DNA of 64,000 nucleotides from an uncultured Spirochaetales bacterium (GCA_934271365.1 CAKQRI010000001.1:1-64000), one strand, 5' to 3'. Counted from the stretch's first letter, positions 36,060-46,554 are shown. Notes: a model not told the origin generated them from the sequence alone. Numbers and translations are program-made.

Positions 36060-36458
36060 ATGGCAGTTAGTGATCCAATTGCAGATATGCTGACTAAAAT
36101 CAGAAATGCTAGTCAGGCAAAGCATGAGAAGGTAGATGTAGCCGCTTCTAATCTTAAGCTCCAGATCATTAAGATCCTTAAGAATGAGGGTTTCATCAAG
36201 AATTTTAAGAAGGTAACAAAGGATGACATCCCATACATCAGAGTTTTCCTGAAGTATGAAGATGATCAGACTCCAGTTATTCACGGTATAGAACGTGTCT
36301 CCACTCCTGGTCGTCGTGTTTACTGCGGCTATAAGGATATTCCATCTGTTTATAATGGAATTGGCGTGGTAGTCGTTTCTTCATCAACAGGTGTTATCAC
36401 AGGCAAGAAGGCTAAAGAAGCACGTGTTGGTGGTGAGCTCATTTGCACAATCTGGTAA
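36060..36458 (+). CDS. rpsH: 30S ribosomal protein S8
   Basis: 132 residues, starting [13 protein letters not shown]. It binds the central domain of 16S rRNA and in E. coli represses the spc operon. The C-terminal [15 protein letters not shown] motif is present. Confidence 0.97.
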   Translation: MAVSDPIADMLTKIRNASQAKHEKVDVAASNLKLQIIKILKNEGFIKNFKKVTKDDIPYIRVFLKYEDDQTPVIHGIERVSTPGRRVYCGYKDIPSVYNGIGVVVVSSSTGVITGKKAKEARVGGELICTIW

Positions 36459-36472
36459 GGAGATAGAAATAT

Positions 36473-37015
36473 ATGTCTAGAATCGGAAGATTACCAGTAG
36501 CTATTCCAGCAGGAGTAACTGTTAGTGCAGCAAACAATGTAGTTACTGTTAAGGGACCTAAGGGAACTCTTACTCAGGAGATTAAGCCTGGTATTACTGT
36601 AGAAGTAAAGGGTAATGAAGTTGTTGTTACAAGAGCTAACGATGAGAAGCTTATAAAGAGCTATCATGGATTATATCGCCAGTTAATCAATAACATGGTT
36701 GAGGGAGTAACAAAGGGATTCTCTAAGACTCTCGTAATCAATGGTGTTGGTTATAGAGCAGAGCTCAAGGGCAAGATTCTAATTCTCGCTCTTGGTTATT
36801 CAACAATCATCGAGTACATGATCCCAGAAGGAATCACAATCGCAGCTGATGGTCCATCAAAGATTACTGTTAGTGGTATTGATAAGGCTCAGGTTGGTCA
36901 GGTTTGTGCTGAAATCCGTTCTCTTAGAGGACCAGAACCTTACAAGGGTAAGGGCATCAAGTACGAGACCGAGAATATCCGCCGTAAGGTTGGTAAGTCC
37001 GGTGGTAAGAAATAA
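36473..37015 (+). CDS. rplF: 50S ribosomal protein L6
   Basis: 180 residues, two repeated domains. [17 protein letters not shown] near the C-terminus is the family signature. It binds near the sarcin-ricin loop and the elongation-factor site. Confidence 0.97.
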   Translation: MSRIGRLPVAIPAGVTVSAANNVVTVKGPKGTLTQEIKPGITVEVKGNEVVVTRANDEKLIKSYHGLYRQLINNMVEGVTKGFSKTLVINGVGYRAELKGKILILALGYSTIIEYMIPEGITIAADGPSKITVSGIDKAQVGQVCAEIRSLRGPEPYKGKGIKYETENIRRKVGKSGGKK

Positions 37016-37029
37016 GGCGGCTTAAGATT

Positions 37030-37389
37030 ATGAACAGAATGATTGATAAACAGAGAAGACAGGCTAAGAGAAAGGCTCATATCAGAAAGTCAATCTCTGG
37101 AACTGCCGAGAGACCAAGAATGACTGTATTCAGATCTAACCAGCACATGTATGTACAGGTTATCGATGATACAGTTGGACATACTCTTGTCTCCGCCTCA
37201 ACTGTTGAAGCAGAATACAAGGACCTCAGAAATACCGTTGCTGATGCTGAGAAGCTTGGCGAGGCTGTAGGAAAGAAGCTCTTAGAGAAGAATATCAAGA
37301 CTGTAGTATTTGACCGTAACGGTTATATCTACCACGGTATCGTGAAGAGCATCGCTGACGGCGCTAGAAAAGCCGGTGTTGAGTTCTAG
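37030..37389 (+). CDS. rplR: 50S ribosomal protein L18
   Basis: 119 residues. It binds 5S rRNA with L5. A second ATG three codons in (37039) is an alternative start; the first is 10 bases after [25 protein letters not shown] is typical. Confidence 0.95.
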   Translation: MNRMIDKQRRQAKRKAHIRKSISGTAERPRMTVFRSNQHMYVQVIDDTVGHTLVSASTVEAEYKDLRNTVADAEKLGEAVGKKLLEKNIKTVVFDRNGYIYHGIVKSIADGARKAGVEF

Positions 37390-37397
37390 GAGCAAGT

Positions 37398-37904
37398 ATG
37401 GAAAAGGCAAGAGATAAAGAAGTCAAAGACGGATACGTAGAGAAGCTGGTAAAGCTGAACCGTGTTGCTAAAGTAGTAAAGGGTGGTAGAAGATTTTCTT
37501 ATTCTGCTCTTGTTGTTGTAGGCTACGGAGATGGTAGGGTTGGTTATGGCTTTGGTAAGGCTAATGACGTAACTGATGCTATCAGAAAGGCAACTGAGCA
37601 TGCTAAGAACAGCATTATCACAGTTCCTCTCAAGGGCAACACCATTCCACATGACATTATTGGCGATTTCAAGAGTGCATCAATTCTCTTAAAGCCAGCT
37701 GTTCCTGGTACTGGTGTTATCGCAGGTGGTGCTGTTCGCTTGGTTTGTGATGCTGCAGGTATTAAAGATGTCCTTTCAAAGTCACTTGGTTCCAGAAATG
37801 CAATCAATACAGTTAAGGCAACATTTGATGCTTTTGAGCACCTCTATGATGCTGGTGCAGTCGCAAAATCCAGAGGTAAGACTCTGAAGGAAATGTGGAG
37901 TTAA
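37398..37904 (+). CDS. rpsE: 30S ribosomal protein S5
   Basis: 168 residues. The N-terminal double-stranded-RNA-binding domain has [18 protein letters not shown]. It contributes to decoding fidelity at the mRNA entry site. Two bases separate it from rpmD. Confidence 0.97.
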   Translation: MEKARDKEVKDGYVEKLVKLNRVAKVVKGGRRFSYSALVVVGYGDGRVGYGFGKANDVTDAIRKATEHAKNSIITVPLKGNTIPHDIIGDFKSASILLKPAVPGTGVIAGGAVRLVCDAAGIKDVLSKSLGSRNAINTVKATFDAFEHLYDAGAVAKSRGKTLKEMWS

Positions 37905-37906
37905 TC

Positions 37907-38089
37907 ATGGCAAACCAGATAAAGATCACATTAGTGAAGGGACTTGCTGGAAGACTTCCAGTTCAGAGAAAAACTGTAAAGGCTCTTGGACTAGGTAAGA
38001 TTAACAGCTACGTTATTTGTGAAGATAATCCAGTCAACCGTGGCATGGTAAACACTATCAGCCATATGGTAAAGGTTGAGGAGGTTTAA
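37907..38089 (+). CDS. rpmD: 50S ribosomal protein L30
   Basis: 60 residues from ATG 37907 (an in-frame ATG 12 bases upstream lies inside rpsE). [20 protein letters not shown] is the family motif. rplO follows two bases later. Confidence 0.95.
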   Translation: MANQIKITLVKGLAGRLPVQRKTVKALGLGKINSYVICEDNPVNRGMVNTISHMVKVEEV

Positions 38090-38091
38090 CA

Positions 38092-38523
38092 ATGGCACAG
38101 ATTGAAAAGCCATTTGGTGCTACAAAAAATAAGACTATCGTTGGTCGCGGTGCTTCTTCCAAGGGAAGAGCATGTGGCCGTGGCCATGATGGTCAGAACA
38201 GCCGTTCTGGCGGTGGTGTTCGCCTTGGTTTTGAAGGTGGACAGATGCCACTTTACAGACGTGTTGCTAGACGTGGTTTCTCTAACTACCCATTTAAGGA
38301 AGAGACTATTGCAGTTTCTCTCGCAACTCTTGATGCAGTATTCGAAAGTGGCGAGGTAGTTTCTGATGCAACTCTTAAAGAAAGAGGTGTAATCAAGGGT
38401 AAAGATGCTCAGGCAAAGATTCTTTCTAATGGTGAAGTTACTAAGAAGTTTATTGTCGAGGGTGTTAAGACAAGTGCTGCTGCTGCTGAGAAGATCAAGG
38501 CTGCTGGTGGCGAGGTAAAATAA
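38092..38523 (+). CDS. rplO: 50S ribosomal protein L15
   Basis: 143 residues. The Gly-rich, basic N-terminal arm (GRGHDGQNSRSGGGVRLG) threads into 23S rRNA and FEGGQMPLYRRVARRGF is diagnostic. SD is GAGG in the rpmD end. Confidence 0.96.
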   Translation: MAQIEKPFGATKNKTIVGRGASSKGRACGRGHDGQNSRSGGGVRLGFEGGQMPLYRRVARRGFSNYPFKEETIAVSLATLDAVFESGEVVSDATLKERGVIKGKDAQAKILSNGEVTKKFIVEGVKTSAAAAEKIKAAGGEVK

Positions 38524-38538
38524 TAAAAGGTAGATAGA

Positions 38539-39843
38539 ATGGCTAACACTCTAGTAGAAATGTTCAGAATGAAGGATATCAGGAAGAAGGTATTAATTAC
38601 CTTAGGACTGCTCTGTGTTACACGTATCGGAGCATTCCTTCCAATTCCTGGAATCAATCCTGGAGCTGTTTTGAACTACTATTCAAGCAACTCTAACAGT
38701 TTTACTGACTATCTGAACTTTTTCTCTGGTGGAGCTTTCGCTAATTTCTCTATTTTCATGTTGGGAGTAATGCCATACATCAGCGTACAGATTATTATCC
38801 AGTTGCTGATGTTGGTTGTCCCATCTTTAAAGAAGCTGGCGCAGGATCCTCAGGGTTCAAAGAAGATTCAGCAGTATACACGTTATGGTACGATTGTTGT
38901 TTGTATCATCCAGTCTATTGCAGCAATTATGTATGCAAGCTCTATTCCTGGAGCTTTAGCTATTTCAACGGGTGCTTTCATTCCTGTTGCAATTATCAGT
39001 ATAACAGCTGGTACAATGCTTGAAATCTGGCTTGGAGAGAAGATCACTCAGTTTGGTATCGGAAATGGTATCTCACTCCTGATTTTCGCTGGTATCATCG
39101 CTCGTATTCCAAACGCTCTGTACTCTATGGTTAAGGGTGTTTCAGCAGGTACTATCAATCCTGTTTCCCTTATTATTGTTGTAATTATGTATTTCTTTGT
39201 AGTTGCTCTTGTAATTTATGAAGAGCAGGGACAGAGAAAGATTCCTGTACAGTATGCAAGACGCGTAGTAGGCAGAAAGATGTATGGTGCTCAGAGCACA
39301 TTCATTCCTTTCAAGATTAACCCTTCAGGTGTAATCCCTGTTATCTTCGCATCTATGCTTCTGTCACTTCCACTGCAGCTTGGCTACAACTCCAATGTTG
39401 GTTGGCTTCGTGCAGTAGCAAACTTCCTTAATCCGCAGCGTGCCCCCTATCTAGTTATCTACACACTGCTGATAATAGGCTTTGCATTCTTCTATACTCA
39501 GGTTAGTTTGAATCCTGTAGAGATGGCTAAGAATATCCGCGATAACGGAGGTTCTATTCCAGGTGTTAGAAACGAGAAAATGGAAGAGTACCTAACAAAG
39601 GTTCTAAATCGTATCGTTCTTCCAGGCTCTTTGTTCCTTGCATTCATTGCTCTGATTCCTACCTTAGTACAGCTGGCTTTCGATCTGCCTAGCGATGTTG
39701 CAATGCTTTTTGGTGGAACTTCACTGATTATTATGGTTGGTGTTGACCTAGAAACCATGAGACAGCTTGACGGATTGATGAAGATGCATCATCATGATGG
39801 ATTTGTAAGCCTTTCTAAGAAGCGCAAGACAAAGAAAATCTAA
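38539..39843 (+). CDS. secY: Preprotein translocase subunit SecY
   Basis: 434 residues with ten predicted membrane helices. LPIPGINP near the N-terminus and the plug and pore-ring region follow; the cytoplasmic loop GGSIPGVRNEKMEEYL precedes helix 9. It is the protein-conducting channel with SecE (15.1 kb). rpmJ follows 14 bases later; adk, map and infA, which often lie between them, are absent. Confidence 0.97.
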   Translation: MANTLVEMFRMKDIRKKVLITLGLLCVTRIGAFLPIPGINPGAVLNYYSSNSNSFTDYLNFFSGGAFANFSIFMLGVMPYISVQIIIQLLMLVVPSLKKLAQDPQGSKKIQQYTRYGTIVVCIIQSIAAIMYASSIPGALAISTGAFIPVAIISITAGTMLEIWLGEKITQFGIGNGISLLIFAGIIARIPNALYSMVKGVSAGTINPVSLIIVVIMYFFVVALVIYEEQGQRKIPVQYARRVVGRKMYGAQSTFIPFKINPSGVIPVIFASMLLSLPLQLGYNSNVGWLRAVANFLNPQRAPYLVIYTLLIIGFAFFYTQVSLNPVEMAKNIRDNGGSIPGVRNEKMEEYLTKVLNRIVLPGSLFLAFIALIPTLVQLAFDLPSDVAMLFGGTSLIIMVGVDLETMRQLDGLMKMHHHDGFVSLSKKRKTKKI

Positions 39844-39857
39844 TAGGAGCTTGAACT

Positions 39858-39971
39858 ATGAAAGTAAGAGCAAGTGTCAAACCAATTTGTGACAAGTGTA
39901 AAGTTATTAGACGTGCTGGTGTTGTACGCATTATCTGCGAGAACCCAAAGCACAAGCAGAGACAGAAATAA
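39858..39971 (+). CDS. rpmJ: 50S ribosomal protein L36
   Basis: 37 residues. Zinc ligands Cys11, Cys14, Cys27 and His32 are all present, so it is the zinc-containing form. AGGAG lies 8 bases before the ATG. It is 13 bases upstream of rpsM. Confidence 0.96.
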   Translation: MKVRASVKPICDKCKVIRRAGVVRIICENPKHKQRQK

Positions 39972-39984
39972 GTAGGAGGCCAAA

Positions 39985-40350
39985 ATGGCACGTATAGCAG
40001 GTGTTGACTTGCCAAATAAGGCAGTTAAGATCGCACTGACATATATCTATGGAATCGGTAACAAGTCTGCTATGGATATCTGTCAGAAGACAAATATTGA
40101 TCCAGATGTTAGGATCAACACATTAAGCAACGATGATGTTGCTCTTCTCAGAAAGGTCATCGAAGAAGAGTATAAGATTGAAGGTCATCTTCGCACTGAG
40201 GTAGCTCTTAATATCAAGAGACTTATGGATATTGGTTGCTACAGAGGTCTCCGCCACAGAAAGGGCCTGCCAGTCAGAGGTCAGAGAACCAAGACTAATG
40301 CACGCACTAGAAAGGGCAAGAAGAAGACTGTTGCTGGAAAGAAGAAATAA
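39985..40350 (+). CDS. rpsM: 30S ribosomal protein S13
   Basis: 121 residues, opening [20 protein letters not shown]. It contacts the P-site tRNA and L5 at a bridge between subunits. The basic C-terminal tail ([15 protein letters not shown]) is typical. Confidence 0.97.
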   Translation: MARIAGVDLPNKAVKIALTYIYGIGNKSAMDICQKTNIDPDVRINTLSNDDVALLRKVIEEEYKIEGHLRTEVALNIKRLMDIGCYRGLRHRKGLPVRGQRTKTNARTRKGKKKTVAGKKK

Positions 40351-40363
40351 GGGGTAGGTAGAA

Positions 40364-40741
40364 ATGGCTAATGTTAAGAAGAAAGTAAAGAAGACAGTTC
40401 TGGAGGGAAATGTTTATATCCAGGCTACCTTCAACAACACAATCATTACCGTTACTGACCTTGAAGGTAACGCACTCTCTTGGGCTTCTGCTGGTGGCTT
40501 AGGTTTCAGAGGAGCTAAAAAGTCTACTCCATATGCAGCTCAGACAACTTGTGAGACTGCAGCTAAGAAAGCAATGGATTACGGTCTTAAAGAGGTTAAT
40601 GTATACGTTAAGGGACCAGGTGTTGGTCGCGAAAGCGCAATCAGAACTCTCGGTGTGCTTGGATTGAAAGTTCGTTCAATCAAGGATGTTACTCCAATCC
40701 CACACAACGGTTGTCGTCCACGTAAGACTCGCCGTGTTTGA
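40364..40741 (+). CDS. rpsK: 30S ribosomal protein S11
   Basis: 125 residues. [20 protein letters not shown] and the C-terminal [13 protein letters not shown] are diagnostic. It shapes the platform near the anti-Shine-Dalgarno. rpsD, the usual next gene, is missing. Confidence 0.97.
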   Translation: MANVKKKVKKTVLEGNVYIQATFNNTIITVTDLEGNALSWASAGGLGFRGAKKSTPYAAQTTCETAAKKAMDYGLKEVNVYVKGPGVGRESAIRTLGVLGLKVRSIKDVTPIPHNGCRPRKTRRV

Positions 40742-40745
40742 TGTT

Positions 40746-40763
40746 TGCTGGCTTAGGCCAGCA
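40746..40763 (+). promoter_or_regulatory. Stem-loop between rpsK and rpoA
   Basis: TGCTGGC-TTAG-GCCAGCA, a perfect 7-bp stem directly after the rpsK stop, where rpsD lies in most bacteria. No T run follows, so it probably affects mRNA processing or rpoA translation. Confidence 0.55.
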
Positions 40764-40803
40764 GCATTGCCGTTTATTGCAGCTTAATAAAATAGGAGTA
40801 ACC

Positions 40804-41862
40804 ATGGCTAGAAAAAATCTTCTTAAGGGCTTCAAGAGACCAACTGGAATTGTCTCTGATCATACAGTAGCAACTGCTGATTATGGTAAGTTTGTTGCTT
40901 ATCCTTTTGAAAGAGGTTTTGGAACAACTGTAGGTAATACACTACGCAGAGTTCTTTTATCTTCTATTCAGGGATATGCAGTAACTGCTATTCGCTTTGT
41001 TACATTCTCAGGCTCAGAGCAGAGAACTCCTCACATCGTTACAAGTGAATTCGAGCCACTTACAGGTGTTAGAGAAGATATCAGTGATATCATTGCAGCT
41101 ATTAAGAAATTACAGATCAGCATGCCAGAAGAATGTGAAGGTACAATTCTGACAATCCCTTGCAAGGGACCAGGTGTTATTACAGGCGCAGACTTCGAAA
41201 GAGATCAGGTAACTGTTACCAATCCAGATTTACCAATCTTCACAATGATGGATGATTGTGATTTGGAAATGGAAGTTCAGATTGACCTTGGACGTGGCTA
41301 TGTCCCATCTGAATTAAATGAGAAGTACTCTGAAGAGCCTGGTGTAATCTCAATTGATGCTTTCTTCTCTCCAGTAAAGAGAGTTAAGTATGCTATTGAG
41401 CCAACCAGAGTTGGTCAGAGAAACGATTACGATAAGCTTATACTTGAGATTTTCACTGATGGTACTATTACCCCAGAGAATGCTCTTGGTGAAGCAGCAA
41501 AGATTATCAAAGAGCATTTCACGATCTTTATCAATTTTGATGAGGAGAAGATCTGCACAACAGAGGAAGTAGACGAGGAAGAGGAGAAGATTAAGAAACT
41601 CCTAGATACTCCTGTCGAGGAACTTGAGCTTACAGTTCGTTCTTCTAACTGCCTTAAGAATGCAGGTATTAAGACTATTGGTGATCTTGCAAAGAAAACT
41701 GAAGAAGAGATTGCTAAAACAAGAAACTTCGGCAAGAAGTCTCTTTCAGAGATTAAAGACAAGCTCAAAGAGTGGGGTCTTAGTCTCGGCATGACTGATT
41801 TCAGTGTATTAAAGACATCTATTAAAGTTCCAGAAAACAAGGAAGTAGAGAATGAAGCATAA
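40804..41862 (+). CDS. rpoA: DNA-directed RNA polymerase subunit alpha
   Basis: 352 residues from ATG 40804 after AGGAG; an in-frame start upstream through the hairpin is rejected. The N-terminal assembly domain has [20 protein letters not shown]. After an acidic linker the C-terminal domain (about 280-345) has [18 protein letters not shown] and the helix-hairpin-helix that binds UP elements. It overlaps rplQ by 11 bases. Confidence 0.97.
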   Translation: MARKNLLKGFKRPTGIVSDHTVATADYGKFVAYPFERGFGTTVGNTLRRVLLSSIQGYAVTAIRFVTFSGSEQRTPHIVTSEFEPLTGVREDISDIIAAIKKLQISMPEECEGTILTIPCKGPGVITGADFERDQVTVTNPDLPIFTMMDDCDLEMEVQIDLGRGYVPSELNEKYSEEPGVISIDAFFSPVKRVKYAIEPTRVGQRNDYDKLILEIFTDGTITPENALGEAAKIIKEHFTIFINFDEEKICTTEEVDEEEEKIKKLLDTPVEELELTVRSSNCLKNAGIKTIGDLAKKTEEEIAKTRNFGKKSLSEIKDKLKEWGLSLGMTDFSVLKTSIKVPENKEVENEA

Positions 41863-42277
41863 GATTGGTTTCAATGCGCTTTCACGTTCATCAAGCGAGC
41901 GCAAGGCGCTAAAGCGCAACATGGTCACCTCTCTCTTCAGATATGAGAGAATTGAGACCACAAAAGCAAAGGCTCTTGAAGTTAGAAAGATGGCCGAGAA
42001 GATGATCACACGCGCTAAGGTTGACAATGTTCACAATCGCCGTGAGATTGCAAAGATCGTCTATGATGAGGCTGTTCTTAACAAGCTCTTCAAGGAAATC
42101 GCTCCTATGTTCGCAGAACGTAAGGGTGGTTACACAAGAATCCTCAAGACTGGCAACAGACTTGGAGACGCAGCTGAGATGGTAATCCTTGAACTGGTTG
42201 AAAAGACCAAGAAGGATGAGAAGGCTGAGAAGAAGGAAGCGAAGAAGTCTGCTAAAGCTGAAAAGAAGGCAGAGTGA
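41852..42277 (+). CDS. rplQ: 50S ribosomal protein L17
   Basis: 141 residues. [20 protein letters not shown] is the N-terminal signature. The C-terminal 25 residues form a Lys/Glu/Ala-rich extension. Its start lies inside rpoA. It ends the ribosomal superoperon. Confidence 0.97.
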   Translation: MKHKIGFNALSRSSSERKALKRNMVTSLFRYERIETTKAKALEVRKMAEKMITRAKVDNVHNRREIAKIVYDEAVLNKLFKEIAPMFAERKGGYTRILKTGNRLGDAAEMVILELVEKTKKDEKAEKKEAKKSAKAEKKAE

Positions 42278-42283
42278 GCTCCC

Positions 42284-42368
42284 GTAGCCGTAAAAGGCTA
42301 GAAGCTTCTTTAGGAAGCAAAGAGACAGGCAAAATGCCTGAAGCCGTCACTGATGTGACGGTTTTTTT
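42284..42368 (+). terminator. Hairpin array and terminator after rplQ
   Basis: Three small stem-loops (AGCC/GGCT; GCTTC/GAAGC at 42304-42318; CAGGCA/TGCCTG at 42326-42340) are followed by the terminator CCGTCAC-TGAT-GTGACGG (42344-42361) and T7. The last is a classic intrinsic terminator for the whole superoperon; the earlier ones may protect the mRNA 3' end. Confidence 0.9.
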
Positions 42369-42394
42369 GACATTTTGCAATATTTTGATTTACC

Positions 42395-42421
42395 TTGACA
42401 GTTGTTTAACTTTATTACAAT
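42395..42421 (+). promoter_or_regulatory. Possible rny promoter
   Basis: TTGACA (42395-42400) and TACAAT (42416-42421), but with a short 15-base spacer. Another TTGACA begins at 42367 without a good -10 partner. The region must hold the rny promoter because a terminator lies just upstream. Confidence 0.4.
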
Positions 42422-42462
42422 ATCAATTCTGTTAGATTATTACTTTAGGAGGTGTATCTATT

Positions 42463-43998
42463 ATGTTAACAACAATAATTGCAGCCCTCCTATGTTGTAT
42501 TGCTGGTATTGCATTAGGCTTTGTAGGCCGTTGGATTTATGCTAAATTCAAGCTTACTTCCGCAGAGCAGAAAGCTATTCGTCTCTCAGAAGAAGCTGTT
42601 AAGGATGCTGAGGCTCAGGCTAGAGAGATTATTCTTGAAGGCAAGGATAAGTTGCTTAAAGAGCAGCAGAGACAGGAGGCCGAGGCTCGTGAAAGACGAG
42701 GTGAATTGCAGAAATCAGAAAGGCGATTGCTGCAGAAAGAAGAGAATCTTGAGCATAAGCAGCAGGAACTTGATGCTATTAAGCAACAACTGGGAGAAAG
42801 GGAGTCTGCTCTTACTCTGAAGGAGAAAGAGGCCGAGGATAAGGCTGTTCAGCTTGCAGCAGAGCTTGAAAAAGTGGCTGGAATGACTCGTGATGAGGCA
42901 AAGGAGTCCATCATAGAGCAGATGAAGCAGAAAGCTGAGCGTGATGGGCAGGTCTATATCAATAAAATCAGAGATGAGGCACAGCTTCAGGCTGATAAAG
43001 TTGCAAGGGATATCATTGTAACATCAATTCAGAGACTTGCTACTGAAGTTTCAGGTGAGATTACCACAACATCAGTTGAACTTCCTTCTGATGAGATGAA
43101 GGGAAGGATTATCGGACGTGAGGGACGTAACATAAGAACGCTAGAGACGCTTACTGGTGTTGATATCATCATTGATGATACACCAGAGGCTGTTGTTATC
43201 TCATGTTTTGATCCGGTGAGGAAGGAAATTGCCAGGGTCGCCCTAGAACGTCTTGTTCAGGATGGTAGAATTCATCCTGCAAGAATTGAGGAAGTAATAA
43301 ACAAAGTATCTGCAGAAATTGGCAAGATTATTGTGGATGAAGGAGAGAAGGTTGTATTTGACCTCGGCATTCATAACATTGGACCAGAGCTCATCAGAGC
43401 TATTGGTAGGCTCTATTTCAGAACCAGTTATGGCCAGAATGTCCTTCTTCATTCTAAAGAAGTTGCAATACTCTCTGGCATGATTGCCAGTGAAGTTGGT
43501 GCTGATGCAGAACTTGCTAAGAGAGCCGGTCTTCTTCATGATATCGGAAAGGGCGCAGAGACGGAGAGTGAGGCTAACCATGCAGAATATGGTGGAGAGC
43601 TTGTTAAGCGCTTAGGAGAGGATCCAAAGATTGTCAATGCTGTTCTTGCTCATCATAATGATGTTGAGCCTACATCTATTGAGGCCATTATCGTACAGAT
43701 TGCAGATGCAATATCGGCAGCTCGTCCAGGTGCAAGAAGAGAAAGCCTTGATAATTATATCAAGCGCCTTGAAAGTCTTGAGAATATTGCAAAGGGCTTT
43801 GATGGTGTAGATAATGCCTTTGCTATTCAGGCCGGGCGTGAACTTAGAATCCTTGTTAACAGCGACACAGTCTCTGATGATGGAGCTAAGTCTATCGCAC
43901 AGGGTATTGCTGAAAGAATTGAAGCAGAACTCAGATATCCTGGTAAAATAAAAGTTACCATTATCAGAGAGACAAGAGTTGTGGAGTATGCACGATGA
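42463..43998 (+). CDS. rny: Ribonuclease Y
   Basis: 511 residues. An N-terminal membrane anchor (about 3-25), a long charged coiled coil (30-190), a KH RNA-binding domain with GREGRNIRTLETLTGVDIII, and an HD phosphohydrolase domain with the metal-binding HD in LLHDIGKGAE. It is the membrane-bound endonuclease that starts mRNA decay. A full AGGAGG precedes the ATG by 9 bases. Its stop overlaps the ymdB start by four bases, the common rny-ymdB pairing. Confidence 0.97.
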   Translation: MLTTIIAALLCCIAGIALGFVGRWIYAKFKLTSAEQKAIRLSEEAVKDAEAQAREIILEGKDKLLKEQQRQEAEARERRGELQKSERRLLQKEENLEHKQQELDAIKQQLGERESALTLKEKEAEDKAVQLAAELEKVAGMTRDEAKESIIEQMKQKAERDGQVYINKIRDEAQLQADKVARDIIVTSIQRLATEVSGEITTTSVELPSDEMKGRIIGREGRNIRTLETLTGVDIIIDDTPEAVVISCFDPVRKEIARVALERLVQDGRIHPARIEEVINKVSAEIGKIIVDEGEKVVFDLGIHNIGPELIRAIGRLYFRTSYGQNVLLHSKEVAILSGMIASEVGADAELAKRAGLLHDIGKGAETESEANHAEYGGELVKRLGEDPKIVNAVLAHHNDVEPTSIEAIIVQIADAISAARPGARRESLDNYIKRLESLENIAKGFDGVDNAFAIQAGRELRILVNSDTVSDDGAKSIAQGIAERIEAELRYPGKIKVTIIRETRVVEYAR

Positions 43999-44777
43999 TT
44001 GAAAGACTCCGAACTATAATGCTAGGAGACATTTCAGGCAAAGCAGGAATGGGAGCCCTTTTTTTAGGGCTCTCTTCTCTTGTAAAGAATCTGAAAGCTG
44101 ATTTTGTTATTGCAAATGGCGAGAATGCTGCAGATGGGTTTGGAATAACCGCCTCAGACTATCTCACAATGAAGAGCCTAGGAATTGATGTTATCACAAG
44201 TGGAAATCATATATGGCAAAAGGATGATATCTTCTCGGTAATGGAAAGAGAGTGTGATATCCTACGCCCTCTGAATTATCCTAGCCCATGTATAGGAAAG
44301 GGCTGGACAATCAGGGAAGTTAAAGGTACCGATATTGCTGTTATAAATGCACAGGGGAGAATCAATATGATGACAATTGATGATCCTTTCAGAGCCCTCG
44401 ATTCAATTGTCAGGGAAATAAGGAAGAAGACTCCTGTTATCTTTGTTGATTTTCATGCGGAATCCAGTGAGGAAAAAGAGGCTCTTGCATATTATCTTGA
44501 TGGTAAGGTCTCTGCTGTTGTTGGAACTCACACGCATGTGCAGACAGCCGACCAGAAGATATTGCCTAAGGGCACTGCTTATATAACAGATCTTGGGCTT
44601 ACTGGTGTATTAGGCGCAGTGATAGGATCCTCTCCAGAGAAGTCCATAGAACGTCAGCTCACACAGCTTCCTATTAAGAGTGAGGTTGCAGAAGGAAAGG
44701 GCTCTATTCAGGGGGTTCTCATTGAGACTGACGTAAAAACAGGAAGGGCAATCTCTATAGAACGTATTTCTTTGTGA
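43995..44777 (+). CDS. ymdB: YmdB-family metallophosphoesterase
   Basis: 260 residues. GDISGKAG, ANGENAADGFG and SGNHIWQ carry the metal-binding Asp, Asn/Glu and Asn-His of the family, with GTHTHVQTAD near the C-terminus. Members hydrolyse 2',3'-cyclic nucleotides and affect RNA decay or biofilm formation in Bacillus. Translational coupling to RNase Y supports a role in RNA turnover. Confidence 0.93.
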   Translation: MIERLRTIMLGDISGKAGMGALFLGLSSLVKNLKADFVIANGENAADGFGITASDYLTMKSLGIDVITSGNHIWQKDDIFSVMERECDILRPLNYPSPCIGKGWTIREVKGTDIAVINAQGRINMMTIDDPFRALDSIVREIRKKTPVIFVDFHAESSEEKEALAYYLDGKVSAVVGTHTHVQTADQKILPKGTAYITDLGLTGVLGAVIGSSPEKSIERQLTQLPIKSEVAEGKGSIQGVLIETDVKTGRAISIERISL

Positions 44778-44854
44778 GATTATGAGGCTATTGTCCTAAA
44801 TCTTTCATCTTTTAGTGCATAATTATTCATATTTTTTGCAATTCCGTGAATATC

Positions 44855-44884
44855 TTGTTGTAAAACAGTTTGTAGAAATATAAA
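44855..44884 (+). promoter_or_regulatory. Possible promoter of the peptide-transporter operon
   Basis: TTGTTG (44855-44860), an 18-base spacer and TATAAA (44879-44884), about 50 bases before the binding-protein gene. The remaining gap after ymdB (from 44778) is AT-rich with no clear terminator. Confidence 0.4.
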
Positions 44885-44933
44885 ATGATATCCATCTGTT
44901 TTCTGATTAAACAGTAATAATGGAGGAAAGAGT

Positions 44934-46484
44934 ATGAAGCGCTTATGCACTGTACTTCTTGTTGTATTAATCGTTTTATTTGCTACTGCATGCTCTAAGA
45001 ATGATAGTGCAAATACTGCAGGGACAGCTGCCACTGCATCATCTGCATCAGTAAAGAAAGACACGCTTATTGTAGCTCTCGATGGAGAGCCTCAGCAGTT
45101 GGATCCATATGCTCATTCGAATCAGAATGGCATTGTTGTTTCTCGTCTGGTCTATGAGCCTCTCTTGAGATCAGACCTTGATGGAAATATCTCTCCTTGG
45201 CTTGCTACTGAATATAAGATGGTAGATGATGTAACACTGAGTCTGACTCTGCGTGATGATGTCTATTTCCAGGATGGTTCTAAGATGACGGCAGAGGATG
45301 TGGCATATTCTCTTGCAACTGCTGCTAAGAGCTCATTTACATCCAATCTGTTCGGATCAATAGATACAGAAGCTTTTGATATCGTTGATGATACTCATCT
45401 CATTGTTAAGCTTAAGAGTCCTAATGCTGCTCTGATTTCAGCCCTTGCATCCCATAGATGTGCAGTGATAAGCAAGAACTATTATGAGACAGCCTCTGCT
45501 GAAGACAAGTCCAGAAAGCCGATGGGTACAGGTCCTATGAAATTCAAGAACTGGATAAGCGGTGATAGAATCGAACTCGAGGCAAATGAGAATTACTGGG
45601 GTGATAAGCTTGCTTATGATCACTTCATTGCAAGAGTGATAGTAGAAGGTTCATCAAGAGCAATCGAGCTTGAGACAGGTGGTGTTGACATTGCTTTCAA
45701 TCTTCCATCAACAGAGTGGGACAGAATCACAAACAATCCTAAAACACGCCTAGTAAGTGGAAATACACAGGGCGTTAGCTTTATTACGTTCTGTGGGGAT
45801 ATCAAACCATATGATGACTATAATGTAAGAGCAGGACTCTCTTATGCACTTAATAGAGATGCTCTTGTAGAAATAGGCTGGGGTGGAAAGGCAACTGTGG
45901 CAGATAGCTACTATTCATCAACGATTATCGGTCATAAAAGCACGGATCTTCCATCATATAATCCAGCAAAGGCAAAGGAATACCTCGCAAAGGCTGGCTA
46001 TACAGATGCTAACCCGCTTAAGCTTATTTACACAACATATGACAGTACGCTTAATAGAAATTTCTCTGAAGCAGTGCAGTCAATGTGGGATTCTCTTGGA
46101 TGCGTTAAGTGCGAGATAAGATTTGTAGATCTGGCTCAGTACACAACACTTAACAATTCAGGTGCGATTGAAGTATCTCTTATGACAAATACTGCTGCGA
46201 TTAACGATCCTTCATCTGCTCTTCTTGCTTGGCCTATTTCAAGAACGATTTCAGTCCGCCATGGAGACCAGACTGTTCAGGATTACCTTGATGCTGGTGT
46301 ATCGACATATGATACAGCAGAGAGAATCCGCATATATGGAGAGCTTCAGGATTATCTTGCATCCAAGCTCTATACTTTCCCGATTGCATTCCCTGGAAAC
46401 GCATATGGATGTCTTGAAATCATAGATAACCTTCCATTCTATCCAAATGTAATTCCAGATCTGACAACAATCACTTTCAAGTAA
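44934..46484 (+). CDS. Peptide ABC transporter substrate-binding lipoprotein
   Basis: 516 residues, family 5 (OppA/DppA) binding protein. The signal peptide ends in lipobox FATAC, so Cys20 is lipidated and anchors it to the membrane, unlike MetQ. GEPQQLDPYAHSNQNGIVVS and later MTAEDVAYSL are conserved for the family. It captures di- or oligopeptides (or nickel or sugars in some relatives). GGAGG lies 7 bases upstream. It heads the operon with four transporter genes and an MmgE/PrpD gene. Confidence 0.94.
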   Translation: MKRLCTVLLVVLIVLFATACSKNDSANTAGTAATASSASVKKDTLIVALDGEPQQLDPYAHSNQNGIVVSRLVYEPLLRSDLDGNISPWLATEYKMVDDVTLSLTLRDDVYFQDGSKMTAEDVAYSLATAAKSSFTSNLFGSIDTEAFDIVDDTHLIVKLKSPNAALISALASHRCAVISKNYYETASAEDKSRKPMGTGPMKFKNWISGDRIELEANENYWGDKLAYDHFIARVIVEGSSRAIELETGGVDIAFNLPSTEWDRITNNPKTRLVSGNTQGVSFITFCGDIKPYDDYNVRAGLSYALNRDALVEIGWGGKATVADSYYSSTIIGHKSTDLPSYNPAKAKEYLAKAGYTDANPLKLIYTTYDSTLNRNFSEAVQSMWDSLGCVKCEIRFVDLAQYTTLNNSGAIEVSLMTNTAAINDPSSALLAWPISRTISVRHGDQTVQDYLDAGVSTYDTAERIRIYGELQDYLASKLYTFPIAFPGNAYGCLEIIDNLPFYPNVIPDLTTITFK

Positions 46485-46507
46485 GATAAAATATAAGCTT
46501 AAAGTTC

Positions 46508-46531
46508 AGGGACGGATAGCATTCCGTCCTT
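46508..46531 (+). promoter_or_regulatory. Stem-loop between binding protein and permease genes
   Basis: A 7-bp core stem GGACGGA/TCCGTCC (46510-46516 with 46523-46529), extended by weaker pairs, followed by GCTTTTGTT. Such partial terminators usually keep the binding protein more abundant than the membrane parts. Confidence 0.7.
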
Positions 46532-46554
46532 GCTTTTGTTAATAGGAGAATCAA

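Noticed and set aside
44780..45064. 94-codon minus-strand ORF at the start of the binding-protein gene
   Set aside because: It is largely the complement of a signal-peptide coding region and lacks an SD or family motif.
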